A stretch of 59,062 bases of DNA from a virus, in the IMG/VR virus record IMGVR_UViG_3300025467_000019, positions 1 to 59,062 of that record. One strand, 5' to 3'. The position numbers were made by a program, and so were the translations under genes. Within the stretch, counting starts at the first letter, position 1. Every line of letters starts with the position of its first letter. Under the pieces are notes generated by a model. That model saw only the letters and a program-made list of their open reading frames with translations. It had not been told where the DNA came from and searched no databases. This document shows positions 1 to 7,008 of the stretch, one piece after another.

Positions 1-53
1 CCATAATGTATAGATAATAAAGAAACAATCACGTTTCATTATTATAATGTTCT

Positions 54-347
54 ATGAAAATTCATATTCAATATGTGTATAGAGATGATTCATTAGTAGG
101 GGAACACGCTTCATTAGCTGGTTCTAATACATGTGAGGTACAAATACCTTCGTGGAGTAGATCTAATATCATTAAAGCTTGTTGTAAATTGGCTCTTTGG
201 GATAAGAGTGATTTAAAAGAAGCATTAGATGAAGATAGTGAAAAGTACTTCTACACTGAATTGGATTTGGGTGATAGCGATAGAAATAATGCAATCTTTG
301 CTGATTCTTATTTTGTAGCTAACTTCAATATTGTTCAAGTAGATTAA
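54..347 (+). CDS. hypothetical protein, 97 aa
   Basis: I do not recognise this family. The 97-residue product has no signal peptide or membrane segment. Its middle and C-terminal half are acidic (several Asp/Glu clusters around residues 54-77) and it ends in a hydrophobic strand-like stretch, so a small soluble cytoplasmic protein is likely. The ATG at 54 is the first in frame and follows an AT-rich leader without a Shine-Dalgarno sequence. A strong rho-independent terminator directly follows the stop codon, so it is the last gene of a transcript that enters from outside the window. Confidence 0.75.
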   Translation: MKIHIQYVYRDDSLVGEHASLAGSNTCEVQIPSWSRSNIIKACCKLALWDKSDLKEALDEDSEKYFYTELDLGDSDRNNAIFADSYFVANFNIVQVD

Positions 348-354
348 CATTTCA

Positions 355-388
355 AAGGGATATATCTTACCGGTATATCCCTTTTTTA
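355..388 (+). terminator. rho-independent terminator
   Basis: A perfect 10-bp stem (355-364 paired with 374-383) with a 9-nt loop is followed by a T run ending about 388. It lies 8 nt after the stop codon of the 97-aa gene. Confidence 0.85.
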
Positions 389-426
389 TTGCCTTTCTTC
401 AATAAAGTAACCATTATATCTAAACA

Positions 427-627
427 ATGAATAAAGAAATATATTATACCATTCAAATTAAAACACGTGATTCTAATGATTGGAATACGTTTAACATAAA
501 CACTTCAAGTGATATTACTCCTAAGCAAGTAAAAGAGGCTACTCTTGAAGGAGCTACTAAGCTAATGAATAAGCTTGAAAAGGAGTTTAACTCATTCGGT
601 TGTTTATTTAAAATACAAAAGATTTAA
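427..627 (+). CDS. hypothetical protein, 66 aa
   Basis: Unrecognised small protein of 66 residues. The sequence alternates short strand-like stretches with a central Lys/Glu-rich helix (about residues 33-55), giving the look of a compact alpha/beta protein without membrane segments. It follows the terminator at 355-388 and is followed after 38 nt by another small gene on the same strand, so the two are probably co-transcribed. It looks like the kind of small accessory gene that tailed phages carry between modules. Confidence 0.65.
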   Translation: MNKEIYYTIQIKTRDSNDWNTFNINTSSDITPKQVKEATLEGATKLMNKLEKEFNSFGCLFKIQKI

Positions 628-665
628 GGCTTGCCGTTTAACGTAGCTTAAGACATTATACTAAT

Positions 666-857
666 ATGAAAGAATTAAAACAAACCTATATTATCTTTTT
701 GCAAAATGATCAGGTATATTGTACAGCCGAAACATATGACCTGGCTAATGAGATTATTAAAGCTGATATGTTAAAGGGTGCTATCATTCAACAAGTTAAT
801 CATATCACAAGTATTGAAGAAGGTATTCCAGTTACATTATCATATGAAAGCAATTAA
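666..857 (+). CDS. hypothetical protein, 63 aa
   Basis: Unrecognised 63-residue soluble protein. It starts with a charged residue run and then a strand of hydrophobic residues (YIIFLQ, residues 8-13), and ends in a Ser/Asn-containing tail. The next gene starts 14 nt before this stop codon in a different frame, which suggests translational coupling of the pair. No domain can be assigned. Confidence 0.65.
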   Translation: MKELKQTYIIFLQNDQVYCTAETYDLANEIIKADMLKGAIIQQVNHITSIEEGIPVTLSYESN

Positions 858-1041
858 CTATGCAAGGCTAGCCGGCCTATTAGAAGGCACTATGGTATCA
901 GTACCATACTTTGTTAACACTCCAGGTTTTAAAGTAACTGACCCTGCTGCTTTTCGTAACTTTATGCAACAGCTAATCAACGAAGCCGAAGCTAAAGTAA
1001 AGGCAGAGGCAGAAGCAGAGGCATTAAATCAATACGAATAA
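844..1041 (+). CDS. hypothetical protein with Glu/Ala-rich C-terminal helix, 65 aa
   Basis: Unrecognised small protein. I choose the ATG at 844 rather than an upstream in-frame ATG at 778, because the upstream start would overlap the preceding gene by 80 nt, whereas 844 gives a short 14-nt overlap. Residues 1-45 are mixed; about residues 46-65 form a strongly helical Glu-Ala-Lys repeat, a probable solvent-exposed helix or coiled coil. Function is unknown. Confidence 0.6.
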   Translation: MKAINYARLAGLLEGTMVSVPYFVNTPGFKVTDPAAFRNFMQQLINEAEAKVKAEAEAEALNQYE

Positions 1042-1069
1042 AGCTTGCCGAATAGGAAACAGGCATTAC

Positions 1070-1105
1070 TATTGGCATTAGATCAACAATTATAAGATGC
1101 CAATA
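1070..1105. repeat. inverted repeat before the metalloprotease gene
   Basis: Perfect 9-bp arms (1070-1078 and 1097-1105, TATTGGCAT / ATGCCAATA) are separated by 18 nt and end 7 nt before the ATG of the secreted metalloprotease gene. It could be a leader hairpin or a two-half-site operator. There is no T run, so it is not an obvious terminator. Confidence 0.4.
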
Positions 1106-1112
1106 TAATACT

Positions 1113-2639
1113 ATGAAACTTAAAGCTTTATTACTACTAGCGTTAACGGGTACGGTGCCGGTGTATTCGTACCAAGCACGTACAGCACCTACTACTGTTG
1201 TTAATACCCAGGGTATTAACCTATTAGATGACTTTGGACGTAACATCAACACCCATGGCATTACGTTAGTGGATTGGGAAGGTGAAGTAGCCAACCCTGC
1301 TATACAGATATATGTAGTGCCGGTGAGACCTGGTCTGGTAACCATTACAGCTACAGAGCCTAGAATCTATTTTAACAACCCAAGTATGGTGACTGGTACT
1401 GGTCCGGTCAAGCAGTTAACGTTTACTGACACTAACCCAAAAACTTTTACGGTATCGATCTTTCCAGATAAGTCCGGTGTAGATCAGGACTACACATTAA
1501 CCATCACCACCAATAGTGGCAATACAATAACCACTCAATACGTTAATGTACATGTAATAAGCCAGGACCAACCATTTAGAACATTAGATTATCCTATCAC
1601 GGTGGACTTCAGTCAAGATCAATCAGGTTTTTTCAATGACCCGGTTAAACGAGCCATAGCGGTTCAATCGGCTCAGGACTGGATGTACTTCTTTGATGGT
1701 ACGGGATTGGACACAGTACCGGTAGGGGCGGAGACAACCAGCATATGGGATATGAACACCTACACTACCAGTCATAAGGTGACCAATTCAGTGGCCTACA
1801 AAGGGTACTTGTTGTATGCGTATGGGGTGGTGAACAGTACGGAGACATCTGGTGGGGAGGGGTCATATGCCGGTAGACCACAAACCATTAACGGCCAACA
1901 ACTACCACAAAGACGGTCAGGTGGGTACGAGGCGTACATCAACGGTAACTACAATCTACTAGGGTGGTCATTGGATACGAATGCTGAAGATTGGTGGAAG
2001 GCAACCAACCTAGGCAACACCATTAACGACTTAATGTCCATATCTCATCACGAAATCGGACACGCAATATGTTTTAGTACTGCTAACACAACATGGAACA
2101 AGTACCAGACCCAGGGGTATGTGGATGACCCACGCGTGGTGCAGTACCAAGGTAATAAGCCCACGGTAGATGTGCATAGTCATTTAGCAGGCAACGTAGA
2201 CCGTCAGTCAGGTAAAGGCGCCTTTGGTAATGAGTACAATGGCATAATGCCTAATTGTAGGTGGATAATGACCAAGCTAGACTTATTAGTAGCACAGGCA
2301 TGTGGGTACAAGTTAAGGGACACCTCAGCGTTTAAAAGCTTACAATTAACCACCACCAGTATACCTAATGCAAGTGCCAACGTGGCGTACAGTACAACAC
2401 TAGTAGCTACTGGAGGTATCCCGTTTTACAATTGGACCATCACACAAGGTACATTACCTACCGGACTAACAATAGATCCTTTTAGTGGTATTATATCTGG
2501 TACCCCTACCATACCAGGCACCTATACCTTCACTGTACAAGTAGAGGAGTACGATAGCAACACTTTACCAGTACACCAAACATATACGATCAACGTTAAT
2601 GGTACAGCAAAGACATTAAACCGTAGACAACTTCGTTGA
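1113..2639 (+). CDS. secreted HEIGH zinc metalloprotease with C-terminal Ig-like domain
   Basis: The 508-residue product begins with a Sec-type signal peptide (positive MKLK, then a Leu/Ala core, probable cleavage near residue 20). The body contains HEIGH at residues 313-317, the zinc-binding HExxH motif of metallopeptidases in which the two His bind zinc and the Glu is catalytic. The metzincin extension HExxHxxGxxH is not present, so the third zinc ligand is uncertain. The last ~90 residues (about 405-498) read as a putative Ig / He_PIG domain, with the typical LPTGLTIDPFSGIISGTP pattern. Such domains usually serve in adhesion or surface binding. Export suggests a role at the cell envelope or in the medium, for example processing of surface polymers or fibre proteins (inference). 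The gene is richer in GC than the tail module. The long gene-poor region follows. Confidence 0.75.
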   Translation: MKLKALLLLALTGTVPVYSYQARTAPTTVVNTQGINLLDDFGRNINTHGITLVDWEGEVANPAIQIYVVPVRPGLVTITATEPRIYFNNPSMVTGTGPVKQLTFTDTNPKTFTVSIFPDKSGVDQDYTLTITTNSGNTITTQYVNVHVISQDQPFRTLDYPITVDFSQDQSGFFNDPVKRAIAVQSAQDWMYFFDGTGLDTVPVGAETTSIWDMNTYTTSHKVTNSVAYKGYLLYAYGVVNSTETSGGEGSYAGRPQTINGQQLPQRRSGGYEAYINGNYNLLGWSLDTNAEDWWKATNLGNTINDLMSISHHEIGHAICFSTANTTWNKYQTQGYVDDPRVVQYQGNKPTVDVHSHLAGNVDRQSGKGAFGNEYNGIMPNCRWIMTKLDLLVAQACGYKLRDTSAFKSLQLTTTSIPNASANVAYSTTLVATGGIPFYNWTITQGTLPTGLTIDPFSGIISGTPTIPGTYTFTVQVEEYDSNTLPVHQTYTINVNGTAKTLNRRQLR

Positions 2640-2679
2640 ACATTTATGTTGACCTTTATTGGTGCCTGTACCAACATCT

Positions 2680-2697
2680 TCTATCTAGTCAGATAGA
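2680..2697. repeat. short perfect hairpin after the metalloprotease gene
   Basis: TCTATCT (2680-2686) pairs perfectly with AGATAGA (2691-2697) around a 4-nt loop, 40 nt after the metalloprotease stop codon. There is no T run. It may stabilise the 3' end of the transcript. Confidence 0.4.
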
Positions 2698-2741
2698 CTA
2701 GACATACATAGGACAGACACAACACACACACAACATAGACT

Positions 2742-2784
2742 GACCTACTAGATGGTTTAACTTTTTTCTGTCTAGTAGGTCTTT
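2742..2784 (+). terminator. probable terminator or 3'-end hairpin
   Basis: An 11-bp perfect stem (2742-2752 with 2771-2781) closes an 18-nt loop containing a T6 run and is followed by a short TTT. The stem is strong but the T tract is weak, so termination is probable rather than certain. Confidence 0.5.
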
Positions 2785-2965
2785 CTATGTACATTGGATT
2801 ATAGATCCGGTCTTGGAAATTTGAATTTCAAAATCCAGAAGTACAACCAAATTCGGAAGTGTGATACCATTTGAATGTACACTCATACCGGCACACCATA
2901 GCCCTTTTACACCACATCACCTTACGTGGTAGTTTATTACTTTAGATACATCCATAAATAATGGT

Positions 2966-3097
2966 ATGGATAACGATTACGATAAAGCACTTAATGACAT
3001 ACCTATGAGTGGTAAAGATAAACTAACGTTGTGGGTAGTATCCGTACTCACCTTCCTTTTCTTTATACTAGCCTTACTCGTTAACTTTTACTACTAG
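2966..3097 (+). CDS. small single-membrane-segment protein, 43 aa
   Basis: A 43-codon frame starting MDNDYDKALNDIP has an acidic, soluble N-terminal half (residues 1-19) and one long hydrophobic segment (about residues 22-41: WVVSVLTFLFFILALLV) ending NFYY. This is the layout of a small inner-membrane protein with a charged N terminus. Start choice: an ATG five bases upstream (2961) gives only a 15-codon frame, so 2966 is used. It lies alone in a gene-poor stretch downstream of the secreted metalloprotease. A holin-like or toxin-like role cannot be excluded, but nothing shows it. Confidence 0.5.
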   Translation: MDNDYDKALNDIPMSGKDKLTLWVVSVLTFLFFILALLVNFYY

Positions 3098-3220
3098 TAC
3101 CTACACAGCACTGTGTAACGTACACACACATGCTTGTGTAAGATCGGTCTCTGTACCGGTACCATACCACGTACACGGGTATACTCTTCTATATAAAGAA
3201 GCACTCTGTGTACATATACC

Positions 3221-3284
3221 ATACGTTAAGGCCTTATACATTGTACCGTATCATATGTTAAGGCCATATACATTGTACCTTATC
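3221..3284. repeat. two tandem 32-bp imperfect direct repeats
   Basis: Units 3221-3252 and 3253-3284 share the core GTTAAGGCC, then TATACATTGTACC, and ATC at the end, with three single-base differences. They abut with no spacer. They could be binding-site iterons or a recent duplication. Confidence 0.7.
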
Positions 3285-3365
3285 ACCATACACCTATACG
3301 CTCTCTTTCTCTCTTTGCTTATAGGCTTGCTAGGGCCGGCTCTTATAATTGGGCTCGCTATATAG
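3255..3365 (+). CDS. possible hydrophobic micro-protein, 36 aa
   Basis: An ATG inside the second 32-bp repeat opens a 36-codon frame beginning MLRPYTLYLI. Residues 7-36 are almost entirely hydrophobic (Leu, Ile, Ala, Gly, Pro), giving one membrane-spanning stretch. The first repeat has ACG in place of this ATG. No ribosome binding site is visible, and such a frame could arise by chance in this region, so this is only a candidate. Confidence 0.25.
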   Translation: MLRPYTLYLITIHLYALFLSLLIGLLGPALIIGLAI

Positions 3366-3511
3366 TCAAGCTTTTTTTTTGGCCCGTAGCAAAATAGTAA
3401 CCAGTATCTATATAACCAATGTTTGTTTCCAACCAGGTATTTTTTTCAAACCATCTCAAAATCAATACATAAGGGCAAAAATTAGTATTATATATGTTGA
3501 AAAAAAAGTCA

Positions 3512-3540
3512 ACTAAAAAGTTGCATGCCGACTTTTTAGT
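3512..3540. repeat. AT-rich 10-bp inverted repeat
   Basis: ACTAAAAAGT (3512-3521) pairs perfectly with ACTTTTTAGT (3531-3540) across a 9-nt spacer. It sits in the gene-poor region and may be an operator or a weak terminator. Confidence 0.45.
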
Positions 3541-3769
3541 ATATCCCAAAAGCCTATTTCCTATATTACCTTTCCTTCGGAAATCCGTATTCTTGGGGTA
3601 CTCAAAAATTTTTCGCGCGCATATTTTTTTGGTAAAAAACCTATATAGGGGGGAATTATGATATCCCATTTACATATACTGTTAGGTAGTTATGCGTTAC
3701 AGGGCTTTCGAAAAATAGTTATCTATTAGTTGATTTTCGTTTTAGGTAATTTATAATCTGTGTATTCTT

Positions 3770-4069
3770 ATGAAACATAACAACAACAATCACAGATACA
3801 ACACAAATGTAAACGTAACGCTCTTGCCCGCACCGGTAGGTAAGGTGTACAGGAAAGATATAAATGCTGAAGTGAAGCCCCGGGTATACAAGCCCCGTGC
3901 ACCATGGGCCATAAAGCTAGCCAAATTGCCGGTTGGGGGTTCTTTGCCAGTACCGGATAAGATCGTGCAACGTAGCATGTATTTATATGCTGAGAGAATG
4001 GGATATAAGGTAACTGTAAAGAACGACCATTTACAAGAGGCCCCATTACGTTGTTACAGATTAGCTTAA
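3770..4069 (+). CDS. hypothetical basic protein, 99 aa
   Basis: Unrecognised 99-residue protein. It starts with an Asn/His-rich segment (MKHNNNNHRYN), followed by a Pro/Lys/Arg-rich middle part (about residues 20-58) and a C-terminal helix-like part with Tyr and basic residues. The net positive charge and flexible N terminus would suit nucleic acid or polyanion binding, but no motif proves this. It heads a run of five plus-strand genes that extends to 5966 with richer GC content than the tail module. Confidence 0.65.
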   Translation: MKHNNNNHRYNTNVNVTLLPAPVGKVYRKDINAEVKPRVYKPRAPWAIKLAKLPVGGSLPVPDKIVQRSMYLYAERMGYKVTVKNDHLQEAPLRCYRLA

Positions 4070-4094
4070 CATTATAACTATATACATACAAAAC

Positions 4095-4631
4095 ATGAAT
4101 CCGATACAGATTAACAGTAGTGTAGAAGAAGTAAGCAATATGCCATCTGCCTGTCCTTTCCATAGTCTTGGGACAGCGATGATCAACGAGATAGTGCCAC
4201 CGGTGTTAAACATAACACGTTATGGTATCCTAAAAATGAGTCGTATAGCGAATGTGGTACCGTGTGTACGGTCAGAATTTCCTAACCGTACCTGGGACAT
4301 TATTCTTATAGATAAGAATACAAGGGTGTTAGAGAACGCCAAAATTGGGTGGGTATATTTTATTGTAGTGGGATTGAGAATAATTAAGGTAGGTAGTGCA
4401 GAAAACATTAACAACCGTTTATATGGGTTTGAACAATCCAGGTCCTTAGCTGATAAGAAACACTCTACTGATACTAACGTGAAGCGGGAATTTGAGAGCG
4501 ATTTAGCAAGTGGTAAAGTGGTATCGGTATATGCCTTTCAGTCCGATAGTTATAGGGCGGTGGAGAGATCGGTACTAGCAGTTATGTCGGCAGCTGGGTA
4601 CTTGCCTGCTGGTAACCGTAATCGCAATTGA
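4095..4631 (+). CDS. GIY-YIG-like domain protein (T5orf172-type)
   Basis: The 178-residue product has an unassigned N-terminal part and a C-terminal domain beginning about residue 85. There GWVYFI (85-90), then IIKVG (96-100), then NNRL (106-109) follow the GIY...YIG and Arg pattern of the GIY-YIG superfamily, in the version found in T5orf172/MUG113-type phage proteins. A later AVERSVLAVM stretch could supply the conserved Glu. In this superfamily Tyr, Arg and Glu assist metal-dependent DNA strand cleavage. The motifs are degenerate, so an active nuclease is not assured. Homing endonuclease or host/rival DNA cutting are both plausible roles. Small genes of unknown function lie on either side. 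Confidence 0.5.
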   Translation: MNPIQINSSVEEVSNMPSACPFHSLGTAMINEIVPPVLNITRYGILKMSRIANVVPCVRSEFPNRTWDIILIDKNTRVLENAKIGWVYFIVVGLRIIKVGSAENINNRLYGFEQSRSLADKKHSTDTNVKREFESDLASGKVVSVYAFQSDSYRAVERSVLAVMSAAGYLPAGNRNRN

Positions 4632-4643
4632 TAACACGCACAT

Positions 4644-4841
4644 ATGAGTTATTACACAACAAACACAAACGACAAGGTGCAGTTAAGGGAGAGCAAGACC
4701 GGCAACATAGCACTCGAGATCCATACCTCCACCTACGGGGGCACTAAGGACAGTTATGTTAGTGGGGATGAGTTAATCATTCACACCAACAATGGGGTTA
4801 CGTGGGTGTATTCGGCTAGCAAACGCTACCGGATAAGGTAA
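4644..4841 (+). CDS. hypothetical protein, 65 aa
   Basis: Unrecognised 65-residue protein, rich in Thr, Ser and Tyr with alternating polar and hydrophobic residues. It reads as a small all-beta protein without membrane segments, and ends in a basic RYRIR. It lies 12 nt after the GIY-YIG-like gene, and its stop codon sits 12 nt before the preferred start of the HD-like gene, so all three are probably one transcript. Confidence 0.65.
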   Translation: MSYYTTNTNDKVQLRESKTGNIALEIHTSTYGGTKDSYVSGDELIIHTNNGVTWVYSASKRYRIR

Positions 4842-4853
4842 GTGTTATTTGTA

Positions 4854-5399
4854 ATGAAAAAAAGACCTATACACGGGGATGTACTAGCGCATGTACGGTT
4901 GCAGTTAACATACGATACCGAACTGTTGTCTAAAAAAGAACTCAAGGCCTTAAGGTATGTGCGCTCTTTAACGCAAAACATTGACCACTACGGGGGTAAG
5001 TCCTTTGATAAACACCTCTACGGCACTCTGTCTTTGTTGAAACACTTTAACCAATCAGAGGATGTTTGCTTGGCTGGCCTGTACCACGCCATCTATGGCA
5101 CCGAGTACTTTAGCCACAACATTAAAGTCGATAGAACCACGGTCACAAAGTACATAGGCAAGTATGCAGAGGAGTTGGTGCACGTGTTCTGTTCCCCGGA
5201 AAGAGATCGAAACATCATAAACAATAGATTAAACAAACCACTCACCTGTTGGAAGGACCTACTCTATATACTATATGCAAATGCTATAGAGCAGATCCCA
5301 GAACCTGATCAACCAAATCAAAACGCCATGCTCGGGTTCTGCAAAACCGTACAGGAACGCATTATATGGTGTGAAAACACTCTAGATGGTAATGTGTGA
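4854..5399 (+). CDS. HD-like (DUF6817-type) protein
   Basis: The 181-residue product contains HLYGTLSLL (residues 54-62) and AGLYHAIYGTEYF (74-86). The pattern H...HL, then AGLxHAxYGT, matches what I know of the DUF6817 group, which resembles HD-superfamily metal-dependent phosphohydrolases, with His54, His78 and neighbouring acidic residues as likely metal ligands. The substrate is unknown; nucleotides or signalling nucleotides would fit the superfamily. I start at the ATG at 4854; a GTG four codons upstream (4842) abuts the previous stop and is less likely. It sits in a compact plus-strand operon with the GIY-YIG-like gene. Confidence 0.55.
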   Translation: MKKRPIHGDVLAHVRLQLTYDTELLSKKELKALRYVRSLTQNIDHYGGKSFDKHLYGTLSLLKHFNQSEDVCLAGLYHAIYGTEYFSHNIKVDRTTVTKYIGKYAEELVHVFCSPERDRNIINNRLNKPLTCWKDLLYILYANAIEQIPEPDQPNQNAMLGFCKTVQERIIWCENTLDGNV

Positions 5400-5435
5400 G
5401 TGGAACTATTAACTATTTCAACTTAATATAATTAT

Positions 5436-5966
5436 ATGTCTCACCACACCACTACACAATCCCCCCTGTTCAAGGACCTGTACGTTAGTATCGTTAATAC
5501 GTTAGTAGCTAAGTGGCCCATTAATAACGAGGGGGACATAAAGCACATAGCTTCTATCGCCCTTAAGGTAGCAACCATTGCCCATGATACGCACTACACT
5601 ACCACTGTAAACGCACAACCTGAGAACCCCTTTGCTGGTAAATTTGATGATACCCTCACCAAAGAAATACTTTCAAACGTGACCTGGCAGTTCAATTCAT
5701 ATACCCCCAAACCTGGGGTACCTGCCTATAATGAATGGGTATCAAAAGTGGATAGCTTTGCTTCTAATGATAATGCAGTTAGAGAGGCTAAAGAGGAACA
5801 ACAACAGCAACAACTCCGGGGTAAGTCCAGACTCGAAGAGTTTAAAAAGAGGTGGGCGGGGATGGAACCTGCGGTTCCAGAAGTAAAGAAGGTTAAAAAG
5901 AAGTTTGTTGGTGGGGTTTGGGGTACAGCTGAAGGCGAAAGCAACTCAAGCCATTACCAGATTTAG
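5436..5966 (+). CDS. hypothetical protein with Gln-rich linker, 176 aa
   Basis: Unrecognised 176-residue soluble protein. Residues 1-60 are helix-like. The middle contains Pro and aromatic residues, and residues 118-125 hold a Glu-Gln run (EEQQQQQL) leading into a charged helix (about 126-142) and a basic segment with several Lys (about 150-156). The coiled-coil-like part could mediate oligomerisation. Its stop codon overlaps by 4 nt the 3' end of the convergent methyltransferase gene, so the plus-strand accessory operon ends here. Confidence 0.6.
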   Translation: MSHHTTTQSPLFKDLYVSIVNTLVAKWPINNEGDIKHIASIALKVATIAHDTHYTTTVNAQPENPFAGKFDDTLTKEILSNVTWQFNSYTPKPGVPAYNEWVSKVDSFASNDNAVREAKEEQQQQQLRGKSRLEEFKKRWAGMEPAVPEVKKVKKKFVGGVWGTAEGESNSSHYQI

Positions 5967-6628
5967 GACTTAAATCGTAGCAAGTGGTTTTCCCCATCGA
6001 GGTGTTTTTCCTCTTTAATGAGTGCTTTCACGCGCTCTATACTCACGTACTCTTCATTAATGTACCAGTCTTCAAAACTACCCACATCCCCGCATATCAT
6101 TGTGTACCCGGCCTCCGTAAGTAGTTGTCTTGATTTATCTCTCCACCCATCCCCAAACCTATAGGCATCGTGTTCGTAGGTTATGACCGAAAAACTTACC
6201 CTATCCAAGGGCACGTTCTGGAGAGATTTAAAGGTAACACTCGCTGGCTCCAAATCAAAGCTAGCATAATCAATGTGGTTAGTACTTAATGTAGAACAAA
6301 TAGTATCCCAATTAAGAGCGGTTGCATCAGCAGTCCACATCAAGTTTTTACGTGTTGATACCTTCCACATTGGTTCAAACTGTCTATCGAAATCCACCGA
6401 TAACCCTTTCCATTGAAAGCTTTGTTCTAATAAAAGTGTGTTGTTAATATAATATGGTTTGTTGCAACCTAATTCTACATACGTACCATTGGTCAACCCG
6501 TTCAGACAACTCATTACAAATAGGTCTTGGCCTGCTTGAGAGTGATACTGTGGGGTTTTGTCTGCACCGTTAAACGGCACCGTTAACCAACCACTTTTTA
6601 GTTCTTTAGCAGACGTGTTCAATTTCAT
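5963..6628 (-). CDS. FkbM-type SAM-dependent methyltransferase
   Basis: The 221-residue product matches the FkbM group of class I methyltransferases. SQAGQD (residues 30-35) is the usual entry motif. GTYVELGC (48-55) is the SAM-binding motif I, followed by NNTLLLE and then GLSVDFD (75-81), where an acidic residue binds the SAM ribose. DYASFDLEP later in the chain is the acidic motif near the active site. These enzymes usually methylate sugar hydroxyls in glycans or natural products. Together with a second FkbM gene at 55874-56530 and the glycosyltransferases at 48095-52765, a role in capping viral or host glycans is likely (inference). It lies downstream of the small exported-protein gene on the minus strand, with a terminator between them. 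Confidence 0.8.
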   Translation of the reverse strand: MKLNTSAKELKSGWLTVPFNGADKTPQYHSQAGQDLFVMSCLNGLTNGTYVELGCNKPYYINNTLLLEQSFQWKGLSVDFDRQFEPMWKVSTRKNLMWTADATALNWDTICSTLSTNHIDYASFDLEPASVTFKSLQNVPLDRVSFSVITYEHDAYRFGDGWRDKSRQLLTEAGYTMICGDVGSFEDWYINEEYVSIERVKALIKEEKHLDGENHLLRFKS

Positions 6629-6660
6629 ACATTTAATTAGAAATAAAACAATATAATCAA

Positions 6661-6692
6661 TAAAAAACCCTTACCGTTTAAGGCAAGGGTTT
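6661..6692 (-). terminator. rho-independent terminator (minus strand)
   Basis: AAACCCTT (6665-6672) pairs with AAGGGTTT (6685-6692), with two further G-C pairs inside the loop. Read on the minus strand the stem is followed by a T run. It ends the transcript of the small exported-protein gene. Confidence 0.75.
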
Positions 6693-6704
6693 AAAGAGAT
6701 TGTT

Positions 6705-6932
6705 TTACTTTGTAGGCGGGGCATCAGAAGGCGGGGCATCTGTTGCGGGTTTCTTTTTATGTTTCTTATGCTTTTTTGGAGCATCCACTGGTGCTATATT
6801 GCCTGTTGTTGCAGGTGTGGTTGTGGTTGTTGTAGGAGCCGGAGCGGGTTGAGTGGCTTGCGCAAACCCAACATTTACTACTTCGAGCGCTATAGCTCCT
6901 GCAAGTACTAATAATATATTTTTGTACTGCAT
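6705..6932 (-). CDS. small exported Pro/Thr/Lys-rich protein
   Basis: The 75-residue product has a clear Sec signal peptide: MQYK, a hydrophobic core to about residue 20, then a probable cleavage site in VGFAQA (about residues 20-25). The mature part is low-complexity: a Pro-Ala-Thr stretch, then KKHKKHKKKP, then Ala-Pro-Asp. A periplasmic or cell-surface location is likely; the polycationic segment could bind LPS, peptidoglycan or nucleic acid (inference). I use the ATG at 6932 instead of an in-frame TTG two codons upstream. A TAAGTATTTG box lies 4 nt before the start. Confidence 0.65.
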   Translation of the reverse strand: MQYKNILLVLAGAIALEVVNVGFAQATQPAPAPTTTTTTPATTGNIAPVDAPKKHKKHKKKPATDAPPSDAPPTK

Positions 6933-6991
6933 AGACAAATACTTACTTATTTTCTATTGATAATACAAATTATTGATTTATTTTTTTTATA

Positions 6992-6999
6992 TATAAATA
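6992..6999 (+). promoter_or_regulatory. T4-like late promoter box TATAAATA
   Basis: A perfect TATAAATA octamer, the consensus -10 element of T4 late promoters, lies 9 nt before the ATG of the 2OG oxygenase gene in a very AT-rich divergent intergenic region. Confidence 0.5.
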
Positions 7000-7008
7000 T
7001 ATCTATAT

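Larger units (their letters stand above)
3098..3769. other. gene-poor region with repeats and hairpins
   Basis: About 670 nt hold no convincing gene. They contain two adjacent 32-bp direct repeats (3221-3284), many GTAC-containing words, a T9 run near 3370, an AT-rich 10-bp inverted repeat (3512-3540) and one hydrophobic micro-frame (3255-3365). The minus-strand frame at 3358-3669 looks like chance reading of AT-rich DNA. The region may be regulatory. Confidence 0.6.

Noticed and set aside
992-1345. 117-aa minus-strand frame overlapping the metalloprotease start
   Set aside because: It overlaps a better-supported gene with a signal peptide and lacks domain signs.
3358-3669. 103-aa minus-strand frame in the gene-poor region
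   Set aside because: Composition (Phe, Asn, Tyr, Lys from AT-rich DNA), no known motif and no box or binding site; a chance frame is more likely.
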